Assembly: GCA_907165275.2 (NCBI GenBank)
Contig: OU015669.1
Coordinates: 394,501-458,500 of the forward strand
From: Zygaena filipendulae
Taxonomy: Eukaryota > Arthropoda > Insecta > Lepidoptera > Zygaenidae
Direction: 5' to 3'
DNA: 64,000 nucleotides
Position numbers and translations under genes: made by a program. The notes beneath the pieces are model-generated. The model ran no database searches. It worked only from the letters and a program-made list of their open reading frames with translations, and was not told where the DNA came from. Each line of letters begins with the position of its first letter. The first letter of the stretch is position 1. Of the stretch, positions 21,481 through 30,845 are shown in pieces.

Positions 21481-22120
21481 CAGGTGTAGATCGTGCTTCA
21501 TTTTGTACCTTCTTAGTCACAAGAGCTAGTTCAGGATTTAAAGTTGACTGGCTCTGTCGACTTCCTTCTTGCAACAACTTGGTCTTGATTTGCTCTAATG
21601 TGATTTCTTGGCCACTGTTATCTACAGCCATTATAAGAGGACTGTATTCAGGAGTCAATCCACCAAGCAAAATCGATATGATCCAATCGTCGTTTATCTT
21701 GGAATCAATATCTGCCAACTGTTGTGTAAGAAACGTCACACTAGAAATATATTTTTCCATTGATTCAAAGCTCTCTAATTTACAGTTCCAGAGCTCTCGT
21801 TGAAGACGAATTCTTCTACCCCAGCCCTTGTCTTCATAGACCTTCTGTAAATTACACCAAGCTTCTCTCGCTGTTTTGACATTATATACATGTACAAAAC
21901 ATTCGGGCTCAAGCAATAAGCAAATCGTCGTCCTGGCCTTGCGATCTACATCCTTGTAAGAGTCTTCAACCTCTTCTTTTTCAATGATATGCCACCAGTT
22001 TCGGTTTTCCAGATAGTTCTTCACCATAAACTTCCAGTTTGCATATTCGGATGCACCTTTTAGTTTTTTTATTCCGCTTAATCCACAGTTATTTTGTTCA
22101 GAGTTATTTTGTTCCGACAT
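21470..22120 (-). CDS. Copia-type Gag (UBN2/gag-polypeptide family), C-terminally cut
   Basis: 216 codons from the ATG at 22118-22120; the open frame extends 10 codons upstream, but this ATG gives the natural start MSEQNNSEQNN. Typical copia Gag features are GASEYANWKFMVKNYLENR near residues 22-40, CFVHVYNVKTAREAWCNLQK, and YISSVTFLTQQLADI followed by LLGGLTPEY. These belong to the UBN2-like domain that assembles virus-like particles. The zinc knuckle (CX2CX4HX4C) expected downstream is missing, because the frame ends in TGA at 21470-21472, a few codons past a large deletion. The frame is intact up to that point, which agrees with a recent insertion. Confidence 0.9.
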   Translation of the reverse strand: MSEQNNSEQNNCGLSGIKKLKGASEYANWKFMVKNYLENRNWWHIIEKEEVEDSYKDVDRKARTTICLLLEPECFVHVYNVKTAREAWCNLQKVYEDKGWGRRIRLQRELWNCKLESFESMEKYISSVTFLTQQLADIDSKINDDWIISILLGGLTPEYSPLIMAVDNSGQEITLEQIKTKLLQEGSRQSQSTLNPELALVTKKVQNEARSTPDDS

Positions 22121-22181
22121 ATTAAGCACAAAAACACGCAAGCACAACAATTTACTTTTATTTTATTCTACGATTAGAGTC

Positions 22182-22195
22182 CTGGGCCCATAACC
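22182..22195 (-). other. Primer binding site (initiator tRNA-Met half-molecule type)
   Basis: GGTTATGGGCCCAG in minus-strand reading, directly after the 5' LTR. It is complementary to the anticodon region (CAU) of initiator tRNA-Met, the internal priming known for Drosophila copia. Confidence 0.85.
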
Positions 22196-22287
22196 TGATG
22201 GAGATTATTTTTGAAAGTGAAACAAAACACTAAACAGCTGTCACTACATATTACCTACTATGTTCCAAAAAGGTTAGCACTTCAACA
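22196..22287 (-). repeat. 5' LTR of the copia derivative
   Basis: 92 bp, 91 of 92 positions equal to the 3' LTR. In minus-strand reading it is upstream of the primer site and of gag. Confidence 0.93.
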
Positions 22288-22542
22288 GTTAAGATTCCTG
22301 CATTTACTGTTAACTTGATGAAGTCAATTTTATTTTATTTTGACTTCTATTTTGTTTTATTTTTTTTAAGCATATTTTTGAGATTTATTTACTGTATTTA
22401 CAAAATTTCAGTAAAAAATTTCCATGCCAACACGGCGAATATGCGCCTCGAATTTTTATGTAACATCCCAATGTATACCATATTCAGCAAATAAATGAAT
22501 TATTATTATTATTGTTGTGATGCAAAATAAAGATTATGTCTA

Positions 22543-22780
22543 TCCGCCGCACTCAGAGTCGACTTTAATGATTACTTAGTTAAGTATAGATTTTTAAAAC
22601 AAAACTGCCGCAATCAGAGACGTTCAGTAAATTAATGTTAATTGGTATTTAACTAATCAAGTTACATCTCATTAAATGCCAATTAACATTAATTTACTGA
22701 ACGTCTCTGATTGCGGCAGTTTTGTTTTAAAAATCTATACTTAAATAAGTAATCATTAAAGTCGACTCTGAGTGCGGCCG
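22543..22780. mobile_element. MITE-B copy 2 (best preserved foldback)
   Basis: 238 bp. GCCGCACTCAGAGTCGACTT at the left is inverted at the right end. The inner arm TTAATTTACTGAACGTCTC is also mirrored. The 8-bp TATGTCTA occurs on both sides (22535-22542, 22781-22788) and may be a hAT-type target duplication. The insertion lies next to a LINE tail (CAAATAAATGAATTATTATT at about 22486) and a Lep1 5' scrap (22785-22835). Confidence 0.88.
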
Positions 22781-23106
22781 TATGTCTAACAAACAAACCA
22801 ACACAATTTCGCATTTATAATATTAGTTAGGATTAATTATTGATTAAATGCCAAGTACCTAATTTATAACTCCACCTCAACAATTTGACGTTTGGCTTCA
22901 TAACTCCCATGTTATTAGTAAACGCGTCACCGACCAACGCTCCAGCTGACCACACATGGGGATGATCTCTGATCGGCCAAGCTAACGCCTGTCATTTAAT
23001 TAACCACTGGCTGGTACCTAGTTAACCCGATCAGCAGTCGTCGCTACCGGGCGGTCAATGTAACCGGATTATGGACTACCCACTGGTTGCTCTCTGGTTT
23101 TAATAA

Positions 23107-23240
23107 TAATAATAATTTATTTCGGACCGTGATCCGTATTAGTAACAATAGTAACTTATATGCTAGTGTTAGTGTGGTACATTTTTTTTTATCTACTTAT
23201 TCTATTGTGAAGCTGCATCCATCTTTGGAAGAGTTGGGAG
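23107..23240 (-). repeat. Non-LTR retrotransposon 3' end
   Basis: An AATAATAATAATAATTTATTT tract followed by 3' UTR-like sequence is, on the minus strand, an AAATAAATTATTATTATT tail. No coding part is readable. Confidence 0.4.
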
Positions 23241-23315
23241 TCCCGCCTACCCGCAAATACACTTAGGATGACGTTGGAGCTGCCTCTTAAGCGGGCCAAC
23301 GCGGAAGCGCATCTT

Positions 23316-23690
23316 TTCCTCATTTATTTATTTATTTATTTATTGTTAACACATACGGTACAGGACCAATTACAATGGTTAACAAATACTAGTAAGCCTT
23401 GCATACAACTCCTCGCACATCTTCAGCCACACAGACAAGAGTTCCATCCACTCATCGGCAAACAAATCAGACCCGGGGTGGGCCCTCAGGAGAGCATTTA
23501 GTACGGTCAAGGTGCGGATACTGGCGAGTTGGATCGTGCCCTCATGATGGTTTCTGCGATCATACCCGAGGCCTTACAGCGCCTACAGGCAGCCCCAACA
23601 TCACCCTAAATGCGTTATTATACTGCAGGCGCAGATCGCTGTATGCCCGCTATTTTAGCTTTAATTATTTATTTATTTATTCAAAAGAAC
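23316..23690 (-). repeat. Non-LTR retrotransposon 3' end with (AAAT)n tail
   Basis: A TTTATTTATTTATTTATT tract at 23320-23345 begins a GC-richer, 3' UTR-like block that runs to a second TTTATTTATTTATTC at 23670-23685. This resembles two LINE tails in series. The plus-strand open frames here are not genes. Confidence 0.4.
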
Positions 23691-23949
23691 GACCAACAAA
23701 GCATACACCGTAACATTGGTAGTGATGTCATATTGGATATTATAATAGAAAAATTATGGCGCTGCCTCAATTATTATAGGTCGCCACAGCATGCACGAGA
23801 GAAAGAAGCAATAAATATACACAAAATAAAAATGTAAATTTACTCTTTCCAAACTCAAAATAAAACCCCTCAAGGGATCTATTTCAACACATTACTGAAC
23901 TTTTTTATAATTATGTAAAATTATTTAAATTCTCAGAGGAAACAGAATA

Positions 23950-24272
23950 GGCTAGTTTCCTAAATTTTCTTTTTTAGTCCGTTTTGTAGATTATTAAAAA
24001 ATATTGGACACGTATTTTTTTTTTTTATGTAACCAAAAAATAACGGAGATATATCAAGTCAAAATTTCACATGACGTCACGCCTCGTTACAGTTTGTTCG
24101 CACGTTATAGCGAGCTGTGACATCACGAGTCCCCCACCCTAAACTTTAATGCGCTTTATCTATGCATATTTCCATTATTTTAAAAAAGCAAAAAATACGT
24201 GTCTTTTATTTTTTTATTATCTAACTGACGGACTAAATAGAATTTTGATTTTTTTATCCAGGAAACTAGCCT
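23950..24272 (-). mobile_element. MITE-A copy (full length, clear TA duplication)
   Basis: GGCTAGTTTCCTAAATTTTC at the left and AGGAAACTAGCC at the right, both bordered by TA. ATGACGTCACGCC and GTGACATCACGAG lie in the centre. It is close to an inverted copy of 4540-4872. Confidence 0.88.
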
Positions 24273-25537
24273 ATTTGAAGAAGAAAATAATCATGATGCG
24301 GTATGAAGGGTTAAACAACTACTAGGTTACTTGAACCGTCACAAATTCACTTAAACGATAATAATAATAACCCTTGGACGTCATCACACAGCGTCATAAA
24401 CGGCTGAACAGAATCGGAATAGGACTCCAAAACTAGCGCGGGTGAAACCGCAGGGTACAGTTAGTTATCTAAAATAATCTAATTACAAAACCAAACAAAC
24501 CAAACCAGCAAATCAATTAGCACAGCGCACGACAACAGCGTCCCGGTTGATTGTAATCACACATCATCGAACAATGATTGACATTGAATAATTTATAGCG
24601 ACTAATTACAGCACATGTTGAAACATGTATCTTAAAAGATATATTTATATATGTATCTCTTAGATAGGACAGATCCCTCATTCATGCTTAAACGCAAGAT
24701 ATGAAGAGGTTTTAATCAAAAAATAAAAAAAAACTGCAAGCTCGTCACAGATTCAAATTTGTTTTATTTGTTTTGTGTGACTAGAAAGTTTGAGCCTGCT
24801 TGGAGGCAACCCTTGTGGCACGTTACCATTACGTGTCGTGATACGGACGTAGTGAAGGACCTAAACGATGTTTCCATCCCTTAAAAATAATGAGGGAATC
24901 ATTATAAAGCTGAACACGAGTCAAGAGCAAATGTCGAACAGCCTTCCTAAAAAAATATTCCTACCGATCACTCAGGTCGTTCAATATTCTTTTTTGTCGT
25001 AACTGACTGATCAATCAACACCCTTCAAAATCATACAATCAATCGAAGTTGCTCGTTAGACGGGTCCATAAATAATCTGTGGAAAAATTAATTTACGCCT
25101 GGCAATACCGGTCCTAACGGTGGGCGGCCATTTTTAAAACTCAATTAATCATTTCGACTTCATGGCATGGCATAAATCTCACGCATTTTGCCAAAGAATC
25201 ATTCGAAATTTAATTTCCGAACGGACTTTTAGAACGACGTGAAGTTAAATGTTTATTTATCTGTGTTATTTGTTTATTCCTGGCCCAAATTTAAATTCAA
25301 TGAAACTCCTGACTCTACAAAAGTATTGCATCCACAGACATATAATATCCGTGATTGCATCCATTTTCATCACTTATGCGGCAGTAACGAAAAACTTGCT
25401 GTCCTTTTCATCACTAATGCGTAACGAAGAACCTTAACCTAGTTGACATTCTATAATATAGGTACATAGTTAGTTTTTTTATTCGAAAATTAATTTTTTT
25501 GCAGCTATACATATTATTTTTATTAAGTACTGAATAA
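24273..25537. other. AT-rich intronic DNA
   Basis: A short Lep1 3' scrap lies at 24435-24465 (GGTGAAACCGCAGGGTACAG). Nothing else was recognised; the open frames at 25239 and 25249 lack coding features. Confidence 0.35.
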
Positions 25538-25930
25538 TCAAAATATTGAGCAGTCAAAGTATTGAGTATTTAGGTAGTCAAAGTAATCGAGGTATTGAGT
25601 AATCCAAGTAGGTATTGAATAATATCTAAGGGGCTTATTACACTACTTCCGATTTAGGGAATCTAAATCGGATACAATTTAAGATCAGTGAGTGAGAAAA
25701 AGAGAGAGCGAGTGATCCAATACACGAAATTGTACCCTAAATAGACTGGTCTAGGGTATATTTTAATGTACTGTGATCACTCGCTCTCTCTCTCTCGCTC
25801 ACTGCTCCTAATTCGAAACCAATTGCTGTAACTTCGATTACACCTTCCGATTTCCTTGTCTGACAAATTGTAAAGTGTAATAAACATTTAAGTATTGAGT
25901 AATCAAAGTATTCTTTGATTACTCAAAGTT
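25538..25930. repeat. Minisatellite-like GTATTGAGTAATCAAA units interrupted by a foldback element
   Basis: Imperfect copies of GTATTGAGTAATCAAAG occur at 25540-25620 and again at 25888-25925. Between them lies the inverted-repeat element at 25635-25884, so the element probably inserted into the array. Confidence 0.6.
25635..25884. mobile_element. Foldback element with GAGA-rich arms
   Basis: The ends are TTATTACACT and AGTGTAATAA. Inside, GATCAGTGAGTGAG with AGAGAGAGCGAGTGATC faces its inverse GATCACTCGCTCTCTC and CTCGCTCACTG. There is no coding frame. Confidence 0.65.
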
Positions 25931-26173
25931 GACGAGTGAAAGCCGTACCAAAAACACGCGTGTCACGTTTGTCTTCGTTATTTCAGTCACTTTTCAGCAT
26001 CTATTTTTGACCATGAGCAGGAAACTGGCTTTCACGAGAGCCATGTTTTAACTTGGGGAACAATCTAACATTGTCATTGGCGTTTCGCCATAATTGAGGC
26101 AGTGGATGAAGAGATTTTTATATTATGAAACATTGTCATTGGCAAATTATAGATAATTATAGACGCCATTATT

Positions 26174-26192
26174 AAAGAAGAAGAAGAAGAAG
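26174..26192. repeat. (AAG)n microsatellite
   Basis: Six AAG units directly after ACGCCATTATTA. It may be the tail of a short non-LTR element, as at 58362. Confidence 0.6.
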
Positions 26193-26562
26193 TATTCTTC
26201 GTGAATCCTTTAACAACGGTATGAAAAGTGGTATTGAGTACTACCAAGTTACAACTTTGAGTTCACTTCTATGCCTCACATTGATACCATAATCTGTCAC
26301 ATAAAACAAGTTTTTAGCGGCCATTACTGAAGTAAGTGACGCGATAAAAACTTTGACAATAACGGCCTTTAGTGCATCAGATAAGTACTGTAGCGTATGT
26401 TAGCAGATAACAGATAAACACATAAAATTGAGCAGTAAAATTGTAGTTTAATCTCATTGCGATTGCAAATAAAATCGCTCTTTATCGGGGAATCCCAGCT
26501 ATGTCGTGTAAAAGTACGCTTTACAGTATCTCGCTGCAGTTATTAGTTATAACCTTTTATAA

Positions 26563-26805
26563 TCTAATATATATAAATCACGTGTCACGTTGTTTGTCCG
26601 CGATGGACTCCGAAACTACTGAACGGATTTTGATACAATTTTGTAACCAAAATGGTCCAACTTAAAAGATAGGATAGTTTTTATCCCGGAATTCCCGCGG
26701 GAACTCCAGAACTCAGGGGTACAAAGAAGGACGTAAAGTACTTTTTCCCGGAATTCCCACGGGAACTCCGAAATTACCGCGGATGAAATCGCGCGGGACA
26801 GCTAG
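26563..26805 (+). mobile_element. Lep1-like element, composite
   Basis: It starts TCTAATATATATAAATCACG and contains TTGTTTGTCCGCGATGGAC and AAAGATAGGATAGTTTTTAT. A second 3'-proximal block (CAGGGGTACAAAGAAGGAC) follows, and it ends GCGCGGGACAGCTAG. It belongs to the same subfamily as 11584-12068 and 32349-32586. Confidence 0.8.
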
Positions 26806-28054
26806 TAGATAAATAAAAATTAGAGTAAAAATTAGAGCCCTGCGGTCTCACTCGCTTGAATTTCATGATTATGTCGAAATATACACCTTTTTGTTTGGAA
26901 TGTAAAGTACTAAAGAACTTTACAAAGCACTTTCTAAAGCACTTTCTAAAGCACTTATGTACCAACTTACCTACAAACACTCAAACATACTTTGGTATTT
27001 ATTGGTATTGTAATTTTAGGATTTGCGCTTCTTTGATTACAACTACGTAGGTACTTCTAGATTCAGTTTAGATTCATAATATAATTAAGTTATAATTAAT
27101 TTTATTTGCATTGAGCAACGCTTATGGCGATTCGCTGTCAATAGAGCCACACCACAAAACAGTAACCCGCGATCTGCATACGTAGGGCCATAAAACGTGC
27201 GCTTAGTGATTTCATGTGAGTCATAAAACAGCGCTCTGAATACGCCTCGAACATTTTTTATTGTCAACTTTAATGGTGTTTTATGAAGATTATAAACGCC
27301 TTGTGGTTATTTCACCGCTGTCAGCATAGTTATTTGAAGTTATATTTAAGTAACTTAAATATTTTTATACGCAAAAAAAAAATTAAAATGCCATGCCATC
27401 TGTTGATGGCATGTAAAAAAAAAAGTGAAACCTTTATATCATACTTGCATTCTATCTCATTCTCTCGCAGGCTAAATCCTGTTTATGAATATGTTTGTCT
27501 CTTTTCAGTGTTGTTTTTCATTTTATCGATTTTTTCAATTCACAATGGTGCGAAAGAAGTTTCACTTCAAAAATTTGTCTCGTTACATCAAAGAGCCACT
27601 GCATTCTGCAGCAATCTCGACAAGTGAAACCGCGAGAAACAGCTAGTATCACTGTAAGCAGTCGAGTTTTGTTTGTTGCGGCGTGACGCAAAGGCTTGTG
27701 GGCGGGTCGGGGGGCCCCTATGTGGATTTCGACTTTGTCGGAATTATATTTATAATCCATCGTTACAAACTCCGCTGAGCAAATATGGTTCACGGACGGA
27801 CGGACAGAAAGTTGCAGCGTTGTTGGAGGTTGTTGATTTCTGACAATGGTAAATAAAATGTTTGCCACATCAAATATTACGATAAATATACGTGAAACTT
27901 TTTTATTGCTTCACAATTTACCGTTCCATAAAAAAAGTTTACAAAAAGTGTCATCGAAGATAACTCGTAAAAACGAAAAATGAAACTGTCAGAAAATTTT
28001 CATTGATTAAATTCGTAGTTACATATAAACACACTTTTCCTTTTTATGATAGAA
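26806..28054. other. Intronic DNA, mostly unassigned
   Basis: A short tandem of GCACTTTCTAAA units lies at 26925-26955. TGAAACCGCGAGAAACAGCTAG at 27625-27647 is a Lep1 3' terminus without a body. No exon was found. Confidence 0.35.
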
Positions 28055-28330
28055 CTAGCTGTCCCCCACGTGAGTTTCGGAATTCCCGCAGGAACTCCAA
28101 ATATCCTTATATACTCCTTATAACATCAGTTAATTAGCAATAAAAGTCCCGTCAAAATTGGTCCAACCGTTTCGGAGATTTAACGGCTCAACCAATCTTC
28201 TTGAAATTAAGCTCACACGTTGTCAGGGGTACAGAGAAGGACATAGGGTCCTTTTTTTTAATCGGTATCTCGGAATACCCGCGGGAACTCCGATATTAAC
28301 GTGGGGAACTCGCTAATCACCAAAACGGTT
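28055..28330. repeat. Two opposed Lep1-like 3' fragments
   Basis: CTAGCTGTCCCCCACG at 28055 starts a minus-strand piece. From about 28180 a plus-strand piece follows with TTGTCAGGGGTACAGAGAAG and GCGGGAACTCCGATATTAAC. Confidence 0.55.
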
Positions 28331-28395
28331 GAACGGATTTTGACGGAACTTTCGCTAGTAATTAGCTAATGTCATATACATATATCAGAAATACC

Positions 28396-28809
28396 TATTA
28401 TGATTAGATTAGATTAATTTATTTCGCTTTTACAATAATAACATTGTATACACATTCATATATACTAGTGTTATCCGTAAGAGGGATCGTCATTTACAAT
28501 TCATAAGTAGGTATAAACATGTCAATCTAAATAATAGTAATAATAAAGAATGTCAAAAATTTAAATTATAAAAATACACAATGACAATAAATAGAAAGAT
28601 ACACAATGCACAATATGTAGTTATCTAAATTTCATTTTTAAAAATTCGTCAACAGAGTATAACACATTTTCCAACAGAAGGTTTTTCAATCGGCGACCAA
28701 ATGTTTCGTCACTGTTGTCATTACGGATATCCGCGGGGAGGTGCTCGTAGTACGTGGGACCGATAACGCGATGCAATGAGGCTACTTTGGGGTTCCTGCG
28801 AGATTTCTG
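28396..28809 (-). pseudogene. Non-LTR retrotransposon ORF2 C-terminus and 3' UTR
   Basis: On the minus strand the frame from 28809 to the TAA at 28621-28623 reads QKSRRNPKVASLHRVIGPTY, then EHLPADIRNDNSDETFGRRL and a terminal ENVLYSVDEFLKMKFR. The pattern LP.DIR....F..RLKN.L is the usual C-terminal end of LINE reverse transcriptases. Downstream comes a 3' UTR and an AATAAATTAATCTAATCTAA-type tail at 28396-28425. The 5' part of the element is missing, as expected of a truncated insertion. The clade is not assigned with confidence. Confidence 0.7.
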
Positions 28810-28977
28810 TCACTCATGCGGAACCGAAATGAAAAGAAAAGAAACCGCGGAGCACGGCTAGTAGAAATATATTTATCCATCCACTCAGTCAATACACGTT
28901 ATACATACGAAAAAAGTATTAGTAGGGTCAACAGCATTGTCCTTTCAATCGGACAGATTGAAGACAGATGATATAAT

Positions 28978-29656
28978 AGGGATGTTGACGACTTTTGAAA
29001 AGCAAAATTCTAATTAGTCCGTTAGTTAGAAAAAAAAAAAATAACGTGTGTGACCCGGGGTTCTGGTTATATCACAAAAGATGATGGAATTTACTTCAAA
29101 AAAGTTTAATCAACATTGCAACAAGCGTTTGTAATACAATTAAGTCACTGAAATTGCACAAATTACAATAATGGCTGTGATTAGGCGAGCTAGGCGCGTG
29201 CGACTCATCTATCTGCCGCTCAACCGGACACTGGTTTTAAAATCCCCGACGCTTCGAAGCGAGAGGGCGGAAACGGAAATCTCAAACGCTACCGAGGCGA
29301 GAGGGCGGAAACGGAAGTATAACTAGCGAGTGGACTAAACATAGCGTCGTGGCATTATGCCACGAGTAGTACGCGCGGGTCTTGGAACGTCACACGCTAC
29401 ACGTGTTTTTTGCTTTTTTAAATAAATTAAAATATACAGAAATAAAGCGCATTAAAGTTTAGGGTGAGGGGGTCGTGACGTCACTAACCGCAAAACCGCC
29501 ATACAAAATGTCAGAATAGTGACGTCACGCGAAATTTCAACTCAGTATATCGCCGTTATTTTTTGATTACGTAAAAAAAGAAAAAATACGTGTCCAATAT
29601 TTTTTAATAATCTACAAAACGGACTAAAGATAAAAATTAGTCCACATGCCCATTGT
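28978..29656 (+). mobile_element. MITE-A copy split by a solo LTR
   Basis: GGGATGTTGACGACTTTTG at the left and CCACATGCCCATT at the right. The two halves match 33231-33558 once 29049-29401 is set aside. It has GTGACGTCACTAACC and GTGACGTCACGCG. Confidence 0.85.
29049..29401. mobile_element. Solo LTR nested in MITE-A
   Basis: About 353 bp starting TGTGACCCGGGGTTC and ending CACACGCTACA, so with TG...CA ends. The flanking bases are CGTG on both sides (29045-29048, 29402-29405), a 4-bp target duplication. The insertion breaks the ACACGT motif of the MITE. It has no coding sequence, which fits LTR-LTR recombination. Whether it is Ty3- or Pao-type cannot be told. It contains a repeated GAGAGGGCGGAAACGGAA block (about 29261 and 29300). 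Confidence 0.75.
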
Positions 29657-29844
29657 AGTATGACCTACATTTTAAAAAAAACTTATAGATTATAATCAGG
29701 GATGACGCCTTTTCCTATCTCCTACTCCTATACTCTTACGTGGGTCGATCGAGATATCGTGACAACACCTCACTGAATAATTAATGGACGCCTCCTTAAC
29801 TAGAAATTTATTTAATTAAGGTTTTTTTTTCCAATTCGCAACAG

Positions 29845-29989
29845 GAACCGCCTGGAGAGCAACGCGGAGCACTGGTCGGCGCTGCTGCTGTCTCTACGGG
29901 AGCTGACCGAGTGGGTCATCAGGAAGGACACGGAGCTGAACGCGCTCGCGCCGCCCCGGGGCGACCTGCCCGCGCTATTGAAGCAACAG
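29845..29989 (+). CDS. Dys: Dystrophin, rod-domain exon B
   Basis: 145 nt. The acceptor CCAATTCGCAACAG ends at 29844 and the donor GTATGG follows 29989. The first base completes the split Arg codon from exon A; 48 codons follow, ending in phase 0. The product begins NRLESNAEHWSALLLSLREL and continues TEWVIRKDTELNALAPPRGD, ending in LLKQQ. The Trp-containing first helix and the linker with DLPALLKQQ match the start of the next spectrin repeat in vertebrate dystrophin (repeat 23 region). GC-rich codons contrast with the AT-rich intron. Confidence 0.93.
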
Positions 29990-30366
29990 GTATGGGGGCT
30001 AAACAGCTTTGGGTACATTTGTGCTTAAACAGCTCTATATTTGCAATTTTAGCTCTACAAAACTCTTGCAGCAACAACCCCCTTAGCCAAGTTGACAAAT
30101 CTATACCTAATCGTTAACACATACAAAAATAAACAAAATGCAGGTAAAAATTAAAAGGTTTGCTTATTTGTATTTTTCTTACTAAAAGACGTGGCTGAAT
30201 CATAATATGATGTGAGCTGTTCCTCTCGTTTTCAACCGCGTTATTTTTTATAAAATAAAATAACATAAAAACGTTTTCAATACATACCGTTACAAATAGG
30301 TATTTTAGATTTTTTTATGATTCACTTTTTTGGTGATTGTTTTGATTTATTAAGCTTATTTATTTA

Positions 30367-30553
30367 CTAGCTGTTGTTCGCGGTTTCAACCGCGTTAATT
30401 CCAGAGTTCCCGGGTGAATTCCTATATAAAAAGTATCCTATGTTTTTGATCCTGACAACGAGTATGGAAAATTTTATAATGATCAATCAGTTAGTTGATC
30501 CGAAAAGGTAACAAACATACAGACTTACTTTCGCATTTATAATATTAGTATGA
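30367..30553 (-). mobile_element. Lep1/Helitron-like element
   Basis: CTAGCTGTTGTTCGCGG to CATTTATAATATTAGTA. It keeps TATATAAAAAGTATCCTATG and a shortened middle. Confidence 0.75.
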
Positions 30554-30689
30554 ATTTGTCACAAAGGATCCCAGTACAAGAACTCCTGTTCCTCTAGGGA
30601 GAAAATCACGAATTTCACACGAGTGAAACCGTTGACTTCCACAAGTCTGTGAATAGGTGTAAACTTGTCAAAGGGTTTTACATGAACGA

Positions 30690-30845
30690 GCGTTGGGAAT
30701 TTGGAAATAAATAATTGCATTGCGCTAATCCTGTTGACACTCCAGCGGCTCCGCTTAATCAACCGCCGAATCAAACCGCCGCCATTACGCGCCGTCGCCA
30801 TTTTGGTTAGCGGCGCGACCGCGAAATGGCGCCGGGTTTTGAGCA
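30690..30845. promoter_or_regulatory. CpG-rich intronic patch with three GCCAT motifs
   Basis: GCCGCCATTA, CGTCGCCATTTTGG and the reverse-strand form GCGAAATGGCGCC occur within 60 bp (30777-30833). These resemble Pho/YY1 sites. A possible intronic enhancer or promoter is inferred from composition and motif clustering only. The minus-strand open frame 30559-30846 is not recognised as a protein. Confidence 0.25.

Larger units (their letters stand above)
21211..22292 (-). mobile_element. Ty1/copia LTR element, internal deletion derivative
   Basis: It is read on the minus strand. Two 92-bp LTRs (22196-22287 and 21216-21307; TGTTGAAGTG...CTCCATCA) differ at one base. They are flanked by a 5-bp target duplication GTTAA at 21211-21215 and 22288-22292. 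Next to the 5' LTR is the half-tRNA primer site GGTTATGGGCCCAG; next to the 3' LTR is the purine tract TTAAATTAAGGGGGCG. Inside are most of gag and the last codons of RNase H. Protease, integrase and most of the reverse transcriptase are absent. It is therefore non-autonomous but structurally able to be copied in trans. One LTR difference in 92 bp means a recent insertion. Confidence 0.93.
20951..29844 (+). other. Dys: Dys intron between exons A and B (8,894 nt)
   Basis: GTCAGT donor and a TTTTTTTTTCCAATTCGCAACAG-type acceptor. Nearly all recognisable content is transposable: the young copia derivative, MITE-A, MITE-B, LINE 3' ends and Lep1 copies listed separately. No other exon was found. 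Confidence 0.85.
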
